A stretch of 64,000 nt of DNA from Drouetiella hepatica Uher 2000/2452 (GTDB lineage Bacteria > Cyanobacteriota > Cyanobacteriia > Elainellales > Elainellaceae): the NCBI GenBank assembly GCA_019359505.1, contig JAHHHD010000008.1, positions 62,001 to 126,000 of the forward strand, given 5' to 3'. How positions within the stretch are numbered: position 1 is the stretch's first letter; the number at the start of each line of letters is the position of its first letter. The position numbers were made by a program, and so were the translations under genes. The notes beneath the pieces were generated by a model. That model did no database searches. It saw nothing but the letters and a program-made list of their open reading frames with translations, and had not been told where the DNA came from. Below are positions 46,450-56,220 of the stretch, in pieces.

Positions 46450-49254
46450 TCAAGGATGATGAGTTTGAGAGAGTTGAGCGGCACAAGCAGGTGCTAACTC
46501 AGAGGGATAGGAGCGACCCGTAGCCTGAGTTGTCAAGATAACCACCCCACTTTTATCAATGACCCAGCCCTGGGCTTCGGCGATCGTCCCTGCATGGCTA
46601 GAACGATCAGCCTCAGAAACGCCTTCCCTAAAGGCAACAGGCGGAGGAAGTCTATTTGCTGGCGGGACTGGTTTCGCATCCAAGGTTGCCCAATCTGTCA
46701 GCACTGCCTGAGTTGTGCCCAAATCTGTTGGGCTGGGAGGCAGACCTCCACGACCCGACATCACAAATTCGCTGGCAAGGCGTTGAGCGGGTTCGTTTCC
46801 TGCGGTACACTGGCGATCGATCAATTGAGAGGCATCAACAGGATCGCTCGCTAGTGCCACTAAGCCCCGTGTCGGGTCGATCCTGGGCGTATTGAAACTA
46901 ATAACGCCGCTGTTGCCAAACTCTGAGCTGGCAGTGATATCACTTTCAATCGTCTGCTGCTCCTGTGGCGCAATTCCGATGAGTGCTTTTTCGTTTAGCG
47001 TTATGTTCCCCGCATTTTCCCGGATCGCATTTGCCGTGATATCGCTATTCTCATCAGGATTTGCCAAAATAAAGTTACTTTGGATATCAATATTGCCCCC
47101 TGTCCCGCCTCCGCTTTCAGTTCCTGCCGATGTCGTAATAGCGCTATTGCGTCGCAGGAGTAAGACCTCTGCTTGGCGGATGTCAATGTTTGCTCCCGAT
47201 CCTGATTCGGTTTGAGCATCTACTAATCCTCTGTCTAGCAGAATGTTCTGTGCCCGTATCTGCAAACGTCCTGCGCCAGTAGCCTGCGGATTTATACTGC
47301 TTACCGCCACCACTGCCCCCTCTCGAACTGTGAATTGCCGAGTTGTAATGTTCAAATTGCCTCCTGCTCCAGTCGCCTGACGCACCGCTCGAAAATTTTG
47401 ACCGGGCAGCCCTCCAGAAACAGCCAGTAGACCTGTCGGAGAAAGAGCATTTGGGGCAGTGCCACTAATCTCGATCGCCTCTCTAGCACGTACAGTCAAG
47501 TTACCTGCTGCTCCGCTGCCGTAGGTGTTAGTTTGCAAAACGGCACCCCCGCTGAGGCGTAATCGCTGAGTTTCGACCAAAATCTGTCCGCCATTGCCGA
47601 TCGCCCTCACATCAGGGCCAGAAAATATGCCTCCAGGAAAGGTCAATCCTTCAGGGCTAAGCTGAGGCTGACCGTTCGATAAAAGCAAAATTCCTGCCAT
47701 AGCGATATCCGTTGCTTTGACGGTGATGTCGCCCGCCCGCCCAGATCCAAAAGTTGTTGAGGAAATTGCCCCGCCTTCCTGGCTACGAAGCTGCTGAGTT
47801 TGAAGGGTGATATTTCCGGCGCGACCTGCGACTCCATTGCCCTGCGTTTGGGAATATAAAAGACCGTTACCTAAAATATCTATAGATTGAGCCTGGATAG
47901 ACACATCGCCGCCGCGCCCTGAACTTAGCGTCAGAGAGCCTAAACTCGCATTACGAATCATCAAACGTCCGGTTCTGATGCGGATATCTCCCACATTTCC
48001 TGACGCATCAGAGCCAGTCTGAGTCACTAAACCTGTGCCAAAGTTAGGCTGGGCGCTGTCTAGAATGACGGCATCTGAGGCTCGGATATTCAGACTGCCA
48101 CTCTTGCCGTTTGCATTCGTAATGGAGTTGACTGAAGCTCCGTCTTGGATGATGAGCGATCGCGTAGAAACAAGCACGTCTCCAGCATTGCCAGAACCTA
48201 CTGTCGTCGTCGAAAAACCACTATTAATTCCGCTAACGATGCCTGATAAAGTAATAGAATCGATCGCGTGAATAGAAAGCCTTTGTCCAGATGCGGTTCC
48301 TTCCGTCACTGAAAGTATCTGTGAGCCATCTGTAAGACTGACTTGTCCTGCCTGAATTTGAATTGCGCCACCACCTCCTACGCCAGCATCAACTGCAATC
48401 GATCCGCTAGTATCCACGCTTCCTCCCTGGGACAAGCGAATTCTACCGAACTTTTGTATCCCTTCGTATCCTAAACGCCATCCCTCGTCTATTGTAGACA
48501 GGCTCACCTGACCCGGACTGATGACACTGCCTAGTTCAATTCGTCCGCTAGCTGTAAATAGGTATCCGCCCAGCAGATCGACGTTTCCGCCCACCAAAGC
48601 CACAGTGCGATCGGGACGGACTTGCAATCCGCCAGGATACGATTCGCCATCAAATAGAGCAGGATTGCCCTGCGTGTCTCGAATAACTTGGGTCGATCGA
48701 TTAACGATATTTCCTGGATTTCTGCCAAACTGAAGACCCACTGGAAGACTGATCGTTAGCAGCGCCAATTGTGGTGTAACAGCACTAAACGGTGTGCCGT
48801 CAGCAAAGTTGATCCGGTTAGCGGTAGTTGCTAAAAACGATCCGCCAACGTTGAGTGAAGCATTGCGTCCAAACACAATGCCGTTGGGGTTGAGCAGGAA
48901 AAGATTGGCAGCGCTGAGGGAGCCATCTGATCTCAAGACTTCAATCGTGCCATCAATTCTAGAAATACGCGATCCGGTCACGCGAGAGAAGATATGGGTA
49001 ATTGCTGGATCAACGCCCCGGAACGATGCCGTTCTGCCATTGGGCACCGAAAATTCTCGAAAGCTGTGGAATAGATTTGTACCGGCTTCAGTGCCGTCCG
49101 TGATTACCAGAGCGTTACCTTGATTTCCAACCTGAGACGGACGCGGAAGCGTAGTATCTCCAACGACTTGAGATAGGGCTAAATTGCTTCCCCAGAGCAT
49201 CCAAATTAATAAACCAATTGCCCCTCTGGAAATCACACAAGCAGGCTGTATCAT
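46450..49254 (-). CDS. Two-partner-secretion exoprotein (filamentous haemagglutinin N-terminal domain)
   Basis: 934 aa with a signal peptide (GAIGLLIWMLWGSNLALSQ). Residues 30-190 form the TPS secretion domain, including the marker NLFLLNPNGIVFGRNASLNV. The rest is a right-handed beta-helix of degenerate repeats (GGDVSIQAQSIDI, AGNITLQTQQLRS, RAGDITVKATDIA). The C-terminus ends with WVIDKSGVVILTTQATG. It is probably exported through an outer-membrane TpsB transporter, whose gene is not in this window, and displayed at the surface. The adhesin role is inference. Confidence 0.88.
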   Translation of the reverse strand: MIQPACVISRGAIGLLIWMLWGSNLALSQVVGDTTLPRPSQVGNQGNALVITDGTEAGTNLFHSFREFSVPNGRTASFRGVDPAITHIFSRVTGSRISRIDGTIEVLRSDGSLSAANLFLLNPNGIVFGRNASLNVGGSFLATTANRINFADGTPFSAVTPQLALLTISLPVGLQFGRNPGNIVNRSTQVIRDTQGNPALFDGESYPGGLQVRPDRTVALVGGNVDLLGGYLFTASGRIELGSVISPGQVSLSTIDEGWRLGYEGIQKFGRIRLSQGGSVDTSGSIAVDAGVGGGGAIQIQAGQVSLTDGSQILSVTEGTASGQRLSIHAIDSITLSGIVSGINSGFSTTTVGSGNAGDVLVSTRSLIIQDGASVNSITNANGKSGSLNIRASDAVILDSAQPNFGTGLVTQTGSDASGNVGDIRIRTGRLMIRNASLGSLTLSSGRGGDVSIQAQSIDILGNGLLYSQTQGNGVAGRAGNITLQTQQLRSQEGGAISSTTFGSGRAGDITVKATDIAMAGILLLSNGQPQLSPEGLTFPGGIFSGPDVRAIGNGGQILVETQRLRLSGGAVLQTNTYGSGAAGNLTVRAREAIEISGTAPNALSPTGLLAVSGGLPGQNFRAVRQATGAGGNLNITTRQFTVREGAVVAVSSINPQATGAGRLQIRAQNILLDRGLVDAQTESGSGANIDIRQAEVLLLRRNSAITTSAGTESGGGTGGNIDIQSNFILANPDENSDITANAIRENAGNITLNEKALIGIAPQEQQTIESDITASSEFGNSGVISFNTPRIDPTRGLVALASDPVDASQLIDRQCTAGNEPAQRLASEFVMSGRGGLPPSPTDLGTTQAVLTDWATLDAKPVPPANRLPPPVAFREGVSEADRSSHAGTIAEAQGWVIDKSGVVILTTQATGRSYPSELAPACAAQLSQTHHP

Positions 49255-49335
49255 AATAGAGTAGTCAAATTAAGCTCTCAATCTTGCAAGCCTTTAAATA
49301 GAGCGATCGATTGGCGATTGCCCGTAGATTAAAGC

Positions 49336-50454
49336 TCAGGTTGCCACAATGAAACTGTTGGTAATCGCTCCAATGTTCGTTTTGCCTTCTACGATTGCAA
49401 TCAGCTCGTTGCCAGTTTTCGCAAAGATTTGAGTATTGCCGCCACTTACCTGCAATCTATAATTGATTGCAGCCCCTTTAATCTGAATCTTATCGGTACC
49501 TGCTGAAAAGTCTTTGATGACTGCATAATCTCCATTGCCGCTCAAGGTGTAAAAAATTTGAGAAGTGTCCCCTAACGCAAATGTGTCTTTACCACCTCGA
49601 CCCGTTAGTTTATCAACCTGGTGTCTATACCTATCCTCAGCACGCTGTAGGATGCCAGCATCAGTAATGCCAAAGACAGTTCCATCAGAATAACGCGGCA
49701 GATCCACGAATCCTACCAATAAATTATTACCATCATTGCCAGTAATCTCATTATTAAGGTAGTTTCCTGTCCCCTTGATGTTGCTGCCACCTGTCAAAAC
49801 AAGATTATCAATACCCGTTGGGTCTTGTGAGGCATAAGAGTAGTAAGTTACATTCTGAGTTTTTTTACTTAAAGACCAATCTACGGAAGCCTTAACAGTT
49901 TCCGTTCCAGTCTCAGGAGAATCATCTACAAAGTCACTGGCGTTGTTAACGATGTAGACATCATTACCGCCGCCCCCCTTCATATAGTCTGAGCTTCTTC
50001 GTCCGTCAATGACTTCAGCGCCATCACCACCGTAGAGGAAATCATGTTTATTTCTTCCTGTAAGATTTGGTTCTCCACTGTAGGCAATTTTGGCGATCGA
50101 CCCATTCTCAAAGACGATTGAGGTGCGAAAAAGCGGCTCATTTACAAACGCATCTAGTTCGATGTCCTTGCGAGTGGATCTAGCGCTAGTAGACAGCGTC
50201 ACCTCTAAGCCTCGATTGCCAGAGTTTAATCTTTTGACGGTTACACCTGTGAAACCCCCTGCTTCTAATAGCGAGAAATTCCAATAATTCGCATCTGCAA
50301 GAAAACTAGGCTCAGGCGTGGGATCATTATCGGGAGCGAACCGAGCCGCCATATAGACTTTAGAGCCATCCGTTGTGTAGGAAGGTCTTGTATAGGTAGG
50401 ATCGGCGTTGGTAGGATGTTTCCCACGTGGCTTACATGAGGTTTTTGGCGGCAT
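49336..50454 (-). CDS. RTX-like calcium-binding protein
   Basis: 372 aa from the ATG at 50454, preceded by AAGGAG six bases upstream; an upstream ATG at 50493 is less likely. No signal peptide is evident, as usual for type I secretion. Glycine/Asp-rich nonapeptide-like stretches (DFLYGGDGAEVIDG, YMKGGGGNDVYIVNN, ITGNDGNNLLVG, LTGRGGKDTFALGD) form calcium-binding parallel beta-rolls. The C-terminus (KTNIGAITNSFIVA) resembles the terminal region of cyanobacterial RTX exoproteins. Function unknown; probably secreted. No type I secretion genes are near. Confidence 0.8.
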   Translation of the reverse strand: MPPKTSCKPRGKHPTNADPTYTRPSYTTDGSKVYMAARFAPDNDPTPEPSFLADANYWNFSLLEAGGFTGVTVKRLNSGNRGLEVTLSTSARSTRKDIELDAFVNEPLFRTSIVFENGSIAKIAYSGEPNLTGRNKHDFLYGGDGAEVIDGRRSSDYMKGGGGNDVYIVNNASDFVDDSPETGTETVKASVDWSLSKKTQNVTYYSYASQDPTGIDNLVLTGGSNIKGTGNYLNNEITGNDGNNLLVGFVDLPRYSDGTVFGITDAGILQRAEDRYRHQVDKLTGRGGKDTFALGDTSQIFYTLSGNGDYAVIKDFSAGTDKIQIKGAAINYRLQVSGGNTQIFAKTGNELIAIVEGKTNIGAITNSFIVAT

Positions 50455-50822
50455 GGTAGGCTCCTTCAAGAACTTGCTGTAGCACTGATTCATTTATCTC
50501 ATCTATCATCCAAATCCAGAGGAATTACGCCAAGTCTCGGAATTAATTTGCGTAACTTAATAATTTTGCTCTAAATCTTGAATGACTGGACAGTGAAAAG
50601 TTATTGATGCCATTTGTATAGTTGCATCCAATGACTGAATCAAGCGGAACTGGGGATGTAGGTCACTCGATTTTATCGGCAAGCAATTGAGGCAGAAGTA
50701 GAGTGGGTCTACTTCTAGGAAAAATCATCAGCAGTTGATGCTGCAAGGTAATGCGAACAATCTGTCCGAAGGCAGGGGGGCACTTCATAGCACCCACTAT
50801 CGCCCAACCAACTAGATAACCC

Positions 50823-50878
50823 ATAGGCAACGGATGAAACAGGTGCTCAATTGTTCATCCGCTTCCTTCGTTGCCTAT
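50823..50878. terminator. Bulged long hairpin downstream of the CO2-uptake operon
   Basis: The outer stem ATAGGCAA/TTGCCTAT and inner stem CGGATGAA/TTCATCCG enclose a loop, with a bulge CTTCCTT on one side. It lies 215 bp beyond the last gene of the ndhF-ndhD-cup operon. The gap 50455-50822 shows nothing else. Confidence 0.45.
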
Positions 50879-50905
50879 CTATTGCCCTGTTCTCGCGATC
50901 ACTGT

Positions 50906-51094
50906 CTGTCTAAGCAAACCTTGATTTCGCCCCAGCCAACAGCGATCGCGAGAACCCAAACCTTGATTTTGGGAACCCAAATATTAATTTCACTGAAGCA
51001 AATGCTGGTTTCGCTTAAGCAAATATTGATTTTGGCAACTCAAACATTAGTTTTGCTTGAGCCAATAGCGATCGCGAGAATGCAAACTTGATTT
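50906..51094. repeat. Nine 21-bp degenerate tandem repeats
   Basis: Units such as TTGGGAACCCAAATATTAATT, TCACTGAAGCAAATGCTGGTT and TCGCTTAAGCAAATATTGATT follow each other without spacers. In one plus-strand frame they read as a heptapeptide N-x-D-F-x-x-x (NLDFAPA, NLDFGNP, NINFTEA, NIDFGNS) broken by stops. In another frame a short open stretch (TLILGTQ, ILISLKQ) is present. The array abuts the stop codon of the CO2 hydration gene. It is probably the remnant of a repeat protein or a non-coding minisatellite. Confidence 0.8.
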
Positions 51095-52400
51095 AGCGAT
51101 ACTCCTGAGACTGAATCTCCCGAATCCGTGACTCCGATCGCTTAAATCGATCGAGCTGTGCCTCAAAAAACTTGCGGTTTGCCAGCAAATGTTCTGGGTT
51201 AGGGTCGTCCAAGGGATACAGTAAGGCAGTTCGCAGCGCCTGAATCACCGCAGAGGTAACGCAATACATCGATCGCTGAAAGCTAACCGCCAACTGCACC
51301 AGCATGTCATCTTCACCCCGGCAGTGCTGCTGGTAATATTCCACCAGGTAGGGCGGCAAAAAATGCAGCATATCCTGCGCCAGCAGCGTTGGTGGAATTC
51401 CGGCAGAGCCAACGGGAAACTTGTCAGCATACAGCACGCCATAGTGAAAGTCTTTTTGCTGGGTGGGCACCTGTCCGGCTTGAGCATTGTAAGACTTAGT
51501 GCCCCGGAATGGAGAAGTGCGATAAAACACGGCTTCTACATAGGGTAGCGCTGCCTCGTAAAGCCACATAAAACCCTTCGACTTGGGGATAATCTCGTAA
51601 CATTCGTCGCCAACGTAAAGATGATGATAAATCGGTCGTCCGGCGATCGCAAAGATACCGTTCACCAAGAAATTCATCGCATCGGGGACGCTAGCAATCT
51701 TACCCTCATCGTAGAGATCCGACATCTCAAAAAATACCGGAGCCATTACCTCCCAAAACAGACCTAAATTTGAGTAGTAGGACATTTGCCGTACCTGCTC
51801 TAGGAACATTTCAGGAAACATTTTATATAGCCCCAGCATTGCCAGATTACCCTTGAAGTAGGCTTTGATGGCGCGATCGGCGTTTTGACGATACTCCTCG
51901 CTGTCTAGGTAAGCATCAAACTGTCCCATGCCCATATCGCGCCCATGCCAGAGCATCGATCGCATACATTCTTCAGCAAACTCCATGTTAATGCGATCGT
52001 GCCAGAGATGATGAAACAGTCGGGGCAGCTTTGAATTAGTTTCCCCTTTCGCCATAAATTCCAATAGCTCCGGGTGCGCTGAGGCTCTGCCTCGCCAGAT
52101 CCGCAGATCGGCAGTCTCTCCGGCATAGTGATTGGGGCGATCGAGATAATCCTGCGAGATGAAATACTTAAAAAACGGCAGCGGATTCAGGAACACGCGC
52201 TCGGCAATGTACAGCAGATCGCGCCAGTAGAAATCCATCGGCACAGCATAGGCTTTGTACAACCCAATGATCTGCATCAAGTTCTCCGGCGTATCCGGCA
52301 GCATCGCCCCACCTGCCTCCAAGCGACGGATAACGTCGGAAAATTCATGGGTGGAAGGCGGTAACTTAGCGATCGTCGGGTTTTCGAGGGTAGTGGTCAT
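51093..52400 (-). CDS. CO2 hydration protein (CupA/CupB, also called ChpY/ChpX)
   Basis: 435 aa from the ATG at 52400 (MTTTLENPTIAKLPPSTHEF); the frame is open further upstream. The protein is the cyanobacterial CO2 hydration subunit, with conserved stretches ENLMQIIGLYKAYAVPMDFY, LFHHLWHDRINMEFAEECM, AGRPIYHHLYVGDECYEI and the His/Cys residues proposed to hold zinc. It docks on an NDH-1 complex at the thylakoid and converts CO2 to bicarbonate using electron-transport energy. It is the last gene of ndhF-ndhD-cup on the minus strand. Whether it is the low-CO2-inducible (CupA) or constitutive (CupB) form is not certain; no cupS gene follows. Confidence 0.9.
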   Translation of the reverse strand: MTTTLENPTIAKLPPSTHEFSDVIRRLEAGGAMLPDTPENLMQIIGLYKAYAVPMDFYWRDLLYIAERVFLNPLPFFKYFISQDYLDRPNHYAGETADLRIWRGRASAHPELLEFMAKGETNSKLPRLFHHLWHDRINMEFAEECMRSMLWHGRDMGMGQFDAYLDSEEYRQNADRAIKAYFKGNLAMLGLYKMFPEMFLEQVRQMSYYSNLGLFWEVMAPVFFEMSDLYDEGKIASVPDAMNFLVNGIFAIAGRPIYHHLYVGDECYEIIPKSKGFMWLYEAALPYVEAVFYRTSPFRGTKSYNAQAGQVPTQQKDFHYGVLYADKFPVGSAGIPPTLLAQDMLHFLPPYLVEYYQQHCRGEDDMLVQLAVSFQRSMYCVTSAVIQALRTALLYPLDDPNPEHLLANRKFFEAQLDRFKRSESRIREIQSQEYR

Positions 52401-52476
52401 AGGGATAGTCAATGTAGGGTGAGATATTAAGGTGTAGGGGCAGCATTCGGGCAATCATTTTCGATAGAAAGAAGAC

Positions 52477-53982
52477 TTACAGGGAACTTGTGCTCGCATC
52501 GTCCGCCTGAACTACGATCGCCCGATCGGGTACTGTAGCAACCAAAGCCGTTGTCGTTGATTCTGTCCACCGCACTAACCACACAGGTTGAATTCCCAAG
52601 AACAGAATCAGCGCTCCCAAAATTAGCGCAGGTACTTTGTCAGACCAGTAAACTTTAGGAAAATAGGCGATCGCATTGTCCAACTTGCCAAAACAAGTAC
52701 GATTCAGCAGAATCACAAAATAAACGGCTGTGAGTCCCGTACCGATAACCGCCAATAGCGTCTGCCAAGGAAACACGGCATAGCTGCCCTGAAACACCAG
52801 GAATTCGGCAATGAAACCCGCCAATCCCGGAATTCCGGCGCTTGCCATAGCTCCTAAAATCAGCATTGAAGCTACTGAAGGCAAGCCGCGAATCGGGTTC
52901 AGCAAGCCGTTCAAAACATCCAGTTCCCGACTGCCCACTTTAACTTCAATCACCCCCACCAGATGAAACAGCAGCGCCAGAATTAATCCATGCGCCACCA
53001 TCTGCGACACTGCGCCCACTAATGCCAATGGCGTGAGAGCCGCCACCCCCAGCAACACATAGCCCATATGCCCGATCGAGCTATAGGCAACCATGCGCTT
53101 GATGTCCTTTTGAGCGATCGCCGCCATTGCTCCATACAAAATGCTGATGGCTGCCCAGGTGGCTAAATAGGGAGAGGCGATCGTCCAGGCTTGCGGAAAC
53201 AGACCCAGCCCAAACCGCATAATGCCATAGGTTCCCAACTTCGCCAGTACACCGCCTAGCAAAATTACGACGGGCGTAGAAGCCGCCACATAGGTATCAG
53301 GTAGCCAGGTATGAAAGGGCACCAGGGGAATCTTGATGCCAAATCCTATGATCAGCAAACCCAGCAGGACAAGCTGCAAGCCCATCGGCAGCGTTTGCCC
53401 TAACACCGACTGATAAGAAAAATCAGCCGCCTTCGTCAGCCAAACCAAACCTAAGAATCCGGCAAGAATCAAAATGCCAGAAGTCGCCGTATAAATCAAA
53501 AACTTGGTTGCCGCATAGCTTCTCTTATCGCTGCCCCAGATGGAAATTAGCAGATAGAAAGGAACCAGAACTAGCTCATAAAAGAAGAAAAAGAGCAGCA
53601 GATTTTGGGCTAGAAAAGCTCCAGCAACGCCACCGCTAATGAACAGAATCAGCGAATAAAATAAGCGCGGGCGATCGGTGCTACCACTACACAGCAGCGC
53701 AATCCAAGTGAGAAAGCTATTGAGCGCCAGCATGACGATCGATAAGCCATCTGCCCCCAGCTCGTAGTTCAATCCCAAGGTTTCGAGCCAGGGCAAATAC
53801 TCCCGAAACTGAAGCGCCGAATAGGCAATATCAAACTGAGTCAGTAGCCAAATTGTCCACAGCAGAACGCCACCCGATAGCCAGACAGCACCTGCGCGAA
53901 TCTGCTGTTGGGAATGAGAAGCGGGTAAAAGAGCGACGATCGCCGCACCCAAAATCGGAAGCCAAATGAGAGAACTCAGCAT
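52477..53982 (-). CDS. ndhD: NAD(P)H dehydrogenase-like subunit NdhD (NdhD3/D4 type)
   Basis: 501 aa, about 14 membrane helices. Antiporter-like proton-pumping subunit of NDH-1. The conserved helix Glu is in the region FFFYELVLVPFYLLI, the Lys in GIKIPLVPFHTWLPDTYVAA and the His in MVAYSSIGHMGYVLLG. Its place between ndhF and the CO2 hydration gene assigns it to the CO2-uptake NDH-1MS/MS' complexes rather than the respiratory one. It begins 20 bp after ndhF. Confidence 0.94.
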   Translation of the reverse strand: MLSSLIWLPILGAAIVALLPASHSQQQIRAGAVWLSGGVLLWTIWLLTQFDIAYSALQFREYLPWLETLGLNYELGADGLSIVMLALNSFLTWIALLCSGSTDRPRLFYSLILFISGGVAGAFLAQNLLLFFFFYELVLVPFYLLISIWGSDKRSYAATKFLIYTATSGILILAGFLGLVWLTKAADFSYQSVLGQTLPMGLQLVLLGLLIIGFGIKIPLVPFHTWLPDTYVAASTPVVILLGGVLAKLGTYGIMRFGLGLFPQAWTIASPYLATWAAISILYGAMAAIAQKDIKRMVAYSSIGHMGYVLLGVAALTPLALVGAVSQMVAHGLILALLFHLVGVIEVKVGSRELDVLNGLLNPIRGLPSVASMLILGAMASAGIPGLAGFIAEFLVFQGSYAVFPWQTLLAVIGTGLTAVYFVILLNRTCFGKLDNAIAYFPKVYWSDKVPALILGALILFLGIQPVWLVRWTESTTTALVATVPDRAIVVQADDASTSSL

Positions 53983-54002
53983 AGAGGTAAGGGAATGAAG
54001 GA

Positions 54003-55892
54003 TTAGCTACCTGCAACCAGAGAAACAACTTGAGCAATTTGCAGCTGAGATAAAAATGACCAGCTTACGAGGAATGCAGCAATAAATAACCCAAAAACGA
54101 TCGTCAGCACATAGGATTGACTCTGACCAGAATTGCCGTACTTCAACGCCTCCCCTCCAAACAGCGAAGAGACACCCACGAAGTTGACTAAGCCATCCAC
54201 AATATAGCGATCGATCCAGTCCGTTAGTCGAGACACAATATCCACACTGCCAACCACACTAGAGCGATAGAGGGTAGGCGTATAGAAGTCATAAGCCAGG
54301 AGGTTTTGCAGTGGCTTCCAGGGAAGCTGCACAGGCTTAGCGACATAGCTGCCAACGTAAACTAAACCACCCAGACTCAGACCGAAAATACTTGACCAAG
54401 TGAGCAGCAAAGCCAGATCTTTGTTGAGGGTTGCCCAAGCAGGTAGCAAATTGAGGCTCTGCAAAATCATCGGCACATGCAGCGAGAATCCGGCAAGGAT
54501 CGTCATCGGCAAGGTTACTGACCAAATGTTTTCAGGCGATCGTACCGCCATCGCGTGAGGTTTCCCTGCAAACATCCGTCCGAAGGTGCGGGTCAAGCTA
54601 AAAGCCGCCAAGCTATTGATCACCAGCAGCAATCCCACCAGCCAAGGGTGCGTTTCCCACAGCTCATTCGCTAGCTTTAGCATTGCCCAAAAGGTGCCAA
54701 AGGGCGGTAGCGCGATTAATCCGATCGCTCCCGCAATAAACGACAGCCCGGTGATCGGTCGCCGTGACCACAGCCCGCCTAACTGCGTCAAATCTTGGGT
54801 GACTGTATTCAGCACGATCGATCCGGTGCTAGCCACCAGCGCCGCCATCGCAATCCCGTGGGTCAAGACCAGCAGCAGCGCTGCCTCGGTTTGGTGGCTG
54901 CCCACTGCAATGAACACCACACCCATGTAGGCACTCACCAGATAGGAGAGCGATCGTTTCACATCAATTTGGGCGATGGCGATTAGCGTGCCGCCGACCG
55001 CCGTAACGGCTCCAATGGCGATCGTTGTGTTCATCACCGCAGGCGACAGCGACAGCACAGGCTCCAGCTTCACCAGCACCCAGGCCCCCGTCGCCACCAC
55101 TACTGAATTCCGCAGAATCGTGCTGGGCAAAGGACCTTCCATCGCTTCATCTAGCCACAGATGCAGCGGAAACTGAGCGCACTTGCCCATCGGTCCTGCC
55201 AGCAAACCCAGCCCCACCAACGCCGCAAGCTTGGGATCAATATTTGCCGTTTCTGCCCAAATTGCCATCTGGTTATAATCCCAGGTGCCCGTCAGCGGAT
55301 AGATCGCCAGCACCCCCATTAGCAGAAACAAGTCGCCCACCCGCTTGGTGAGAAAAGCATCACGCGCACCTGTCACCACTAAGGACTGGTTAAACCACAT
55401 GCCAATCAGCATATAGGTTCCCAGCGTCAGGATTTCCAGGATCATATAGCTAATAAACAGCGAATTGGACAGGACAAGGGCACACATCCCCGCTTCAAAT
55501 AGCGCCAACATAGCAAAGAACCGCGCCCAGGCCCAATCCATTTCTAGATAGCCGATCGCATAAATTTGCGCCAAAAAATTCAGCCCGTTGACTAGAACCG
55601 TTGCGCCGATCGTCAGCGCCGAAATTTCTACCGGAATACTCAAATCTAGCCCAGCCACCTGAAGCCAGGATACCGAAAGGTACTGTGGCGGCTGATGCAG
55701 TGCAAGAAACAACGCCAACACCCCATGCAGCAGCGCCAAAAAAGTAGTAATGGCATTGATATAGCCTGCGGGACGGGGGCCTGTGCGCCGCGTGATTGCC
55801 GGAAACCAGGCGATCGACAGCACCATGCCCACCAGCGGATAGCAGGGGATGAACCATGCAGTTTGAACCAAAAACTGGAGCATTGATGACAT
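54003..55892 (-). CDS. ndhF: NAD(P)H dehydrogenase-like subunit NdhF (NdhF3/F4 type)
   Basis: 629 aa with about 16 membrane helices. The N-terminal half has FISYMILEILTLGTYMLIGM, then GPMGKCAQFPLHLWLDEAME (Lys/His-rich proton path) and TLIAIAQIDVKRSLSYLVSA. The C-terminal region forms the long amphipathic helix of NdhF subunits. It is the promoter-proximal gene of the ndhF-ndhD-cup operon. The start is the ATG at 55892; a second ATG three codons later is also possible. Confidence 0.94.
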   Translation of the reverse strand: MSSMLQFLVQTAWFIPCYPLVGMVLSIAWFPAITRRTGPRPAGYINAITTFLALLHGVLALFLALHQPPQYLSVSWLQVAGLDLSIPVEISALTIGATVLVNGLNFLAQIYAIGYLEMDWAWARFFAMLALFEAGMCALVLSNSLFISYMILEILTLGTYMLIGMWFNQSLVVTGARDAFLTKRVGDLFLLMGVLAIYPLTGTWDYNQMAIWAETANIDPKLAALVGLGLLAGPMGKCAQFPLHLWLDEAMEGPLPSTILRNSVVVATGAWVLVKLEPVLSLSPAVMNTTIAIGAVTAVGGTLIAIAQIDVKRSLSYLVSAYMGVVFIAVGSHQTEAALLLVLTHGIAMAALVASTGSIVLNTVTQDLTQLGGLWSRRPITGLSFIAGAIGLIALPPFGTFWAMLKLANELWETHPWLVGLLLVINSLAAFSLTRTFGRMFAGKPHAMAVRSPENIWSVTLPMTILAGFSLHVPMILQSLNLLPAWATLNKDLALLLTWSSIFGLSLGGLVYVGSYVAKPVQLPWKPLQNLLAYDFYTPTLYRSSVVGSVDIVSRLTDWIDRYIVDGLVNFVGVSSLFGGEALKYGNSGQSQSYVLTIVFGLFIAAFLVSWSFLSQLQIAQVVSLVAGS

Positions 55893-56220
55893 CCTTGTGT
55901 CTCTAAAAGTGCAGATAAAACTGTGCTTTGAGAAATAGACTCAGCTATCAAAAAGAATAGACTTTCATCTATGTATTTAACTTTAATCATTGAAATTAGT
56001 CTTTATCGTACATCAACGATCGCCCAAAGGGAATCCAGCTGCCATCAACAGATTTTTCAAGAGATATAAGCAAAACTAATGTTCGCTGATACCGCTTTAA
56101 AATCTAAACGGGGCAGATATTTTTTGTGAGTCACACTCCGCGTGACTCGCAAAAAATATCTGCCTTACAACCAGTTTAAATGGGTATAAGGGTAGCAGCT
56201 TTCAATAAACAATAAATTCT
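55893..56220. other. Upstream region of ndhF, no gene
   Basis: 328 bp between two co-directional genes. It contains the NACHT terminator hairpin (56112-56164) and presumably the promoter of ndhF. I cannot place the CO2-responsive regulator site. Confidence 0.45.
56112..56164 (-). terminator. 23-bp hairpin after the NACHT gene
   Basis: GGCAGATATTTTTTGTGAGT and CAC pair with 56142-56164 with one mismatch around ACTCCGC. The T6/A6 block inside the stem resembles the other symmetric hairpins of the window. Confidence 0.7.

Noticed and set aside
50834-51091. Plus-strand open frame of 85 codons with heptad-like repeats (TLILGTQ, ILISLKQ)
   Set aside because: It is a by-product of the 21-bp repeat array, and another frame gives a more protein-like N-x-D-F pattern with stops; I treat the array as a repeat, not a gene.
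50906-51094. Possible CRISPR array
   Set aside because: The units are adjacent without spacers and degenerate, and no cas genes are present.
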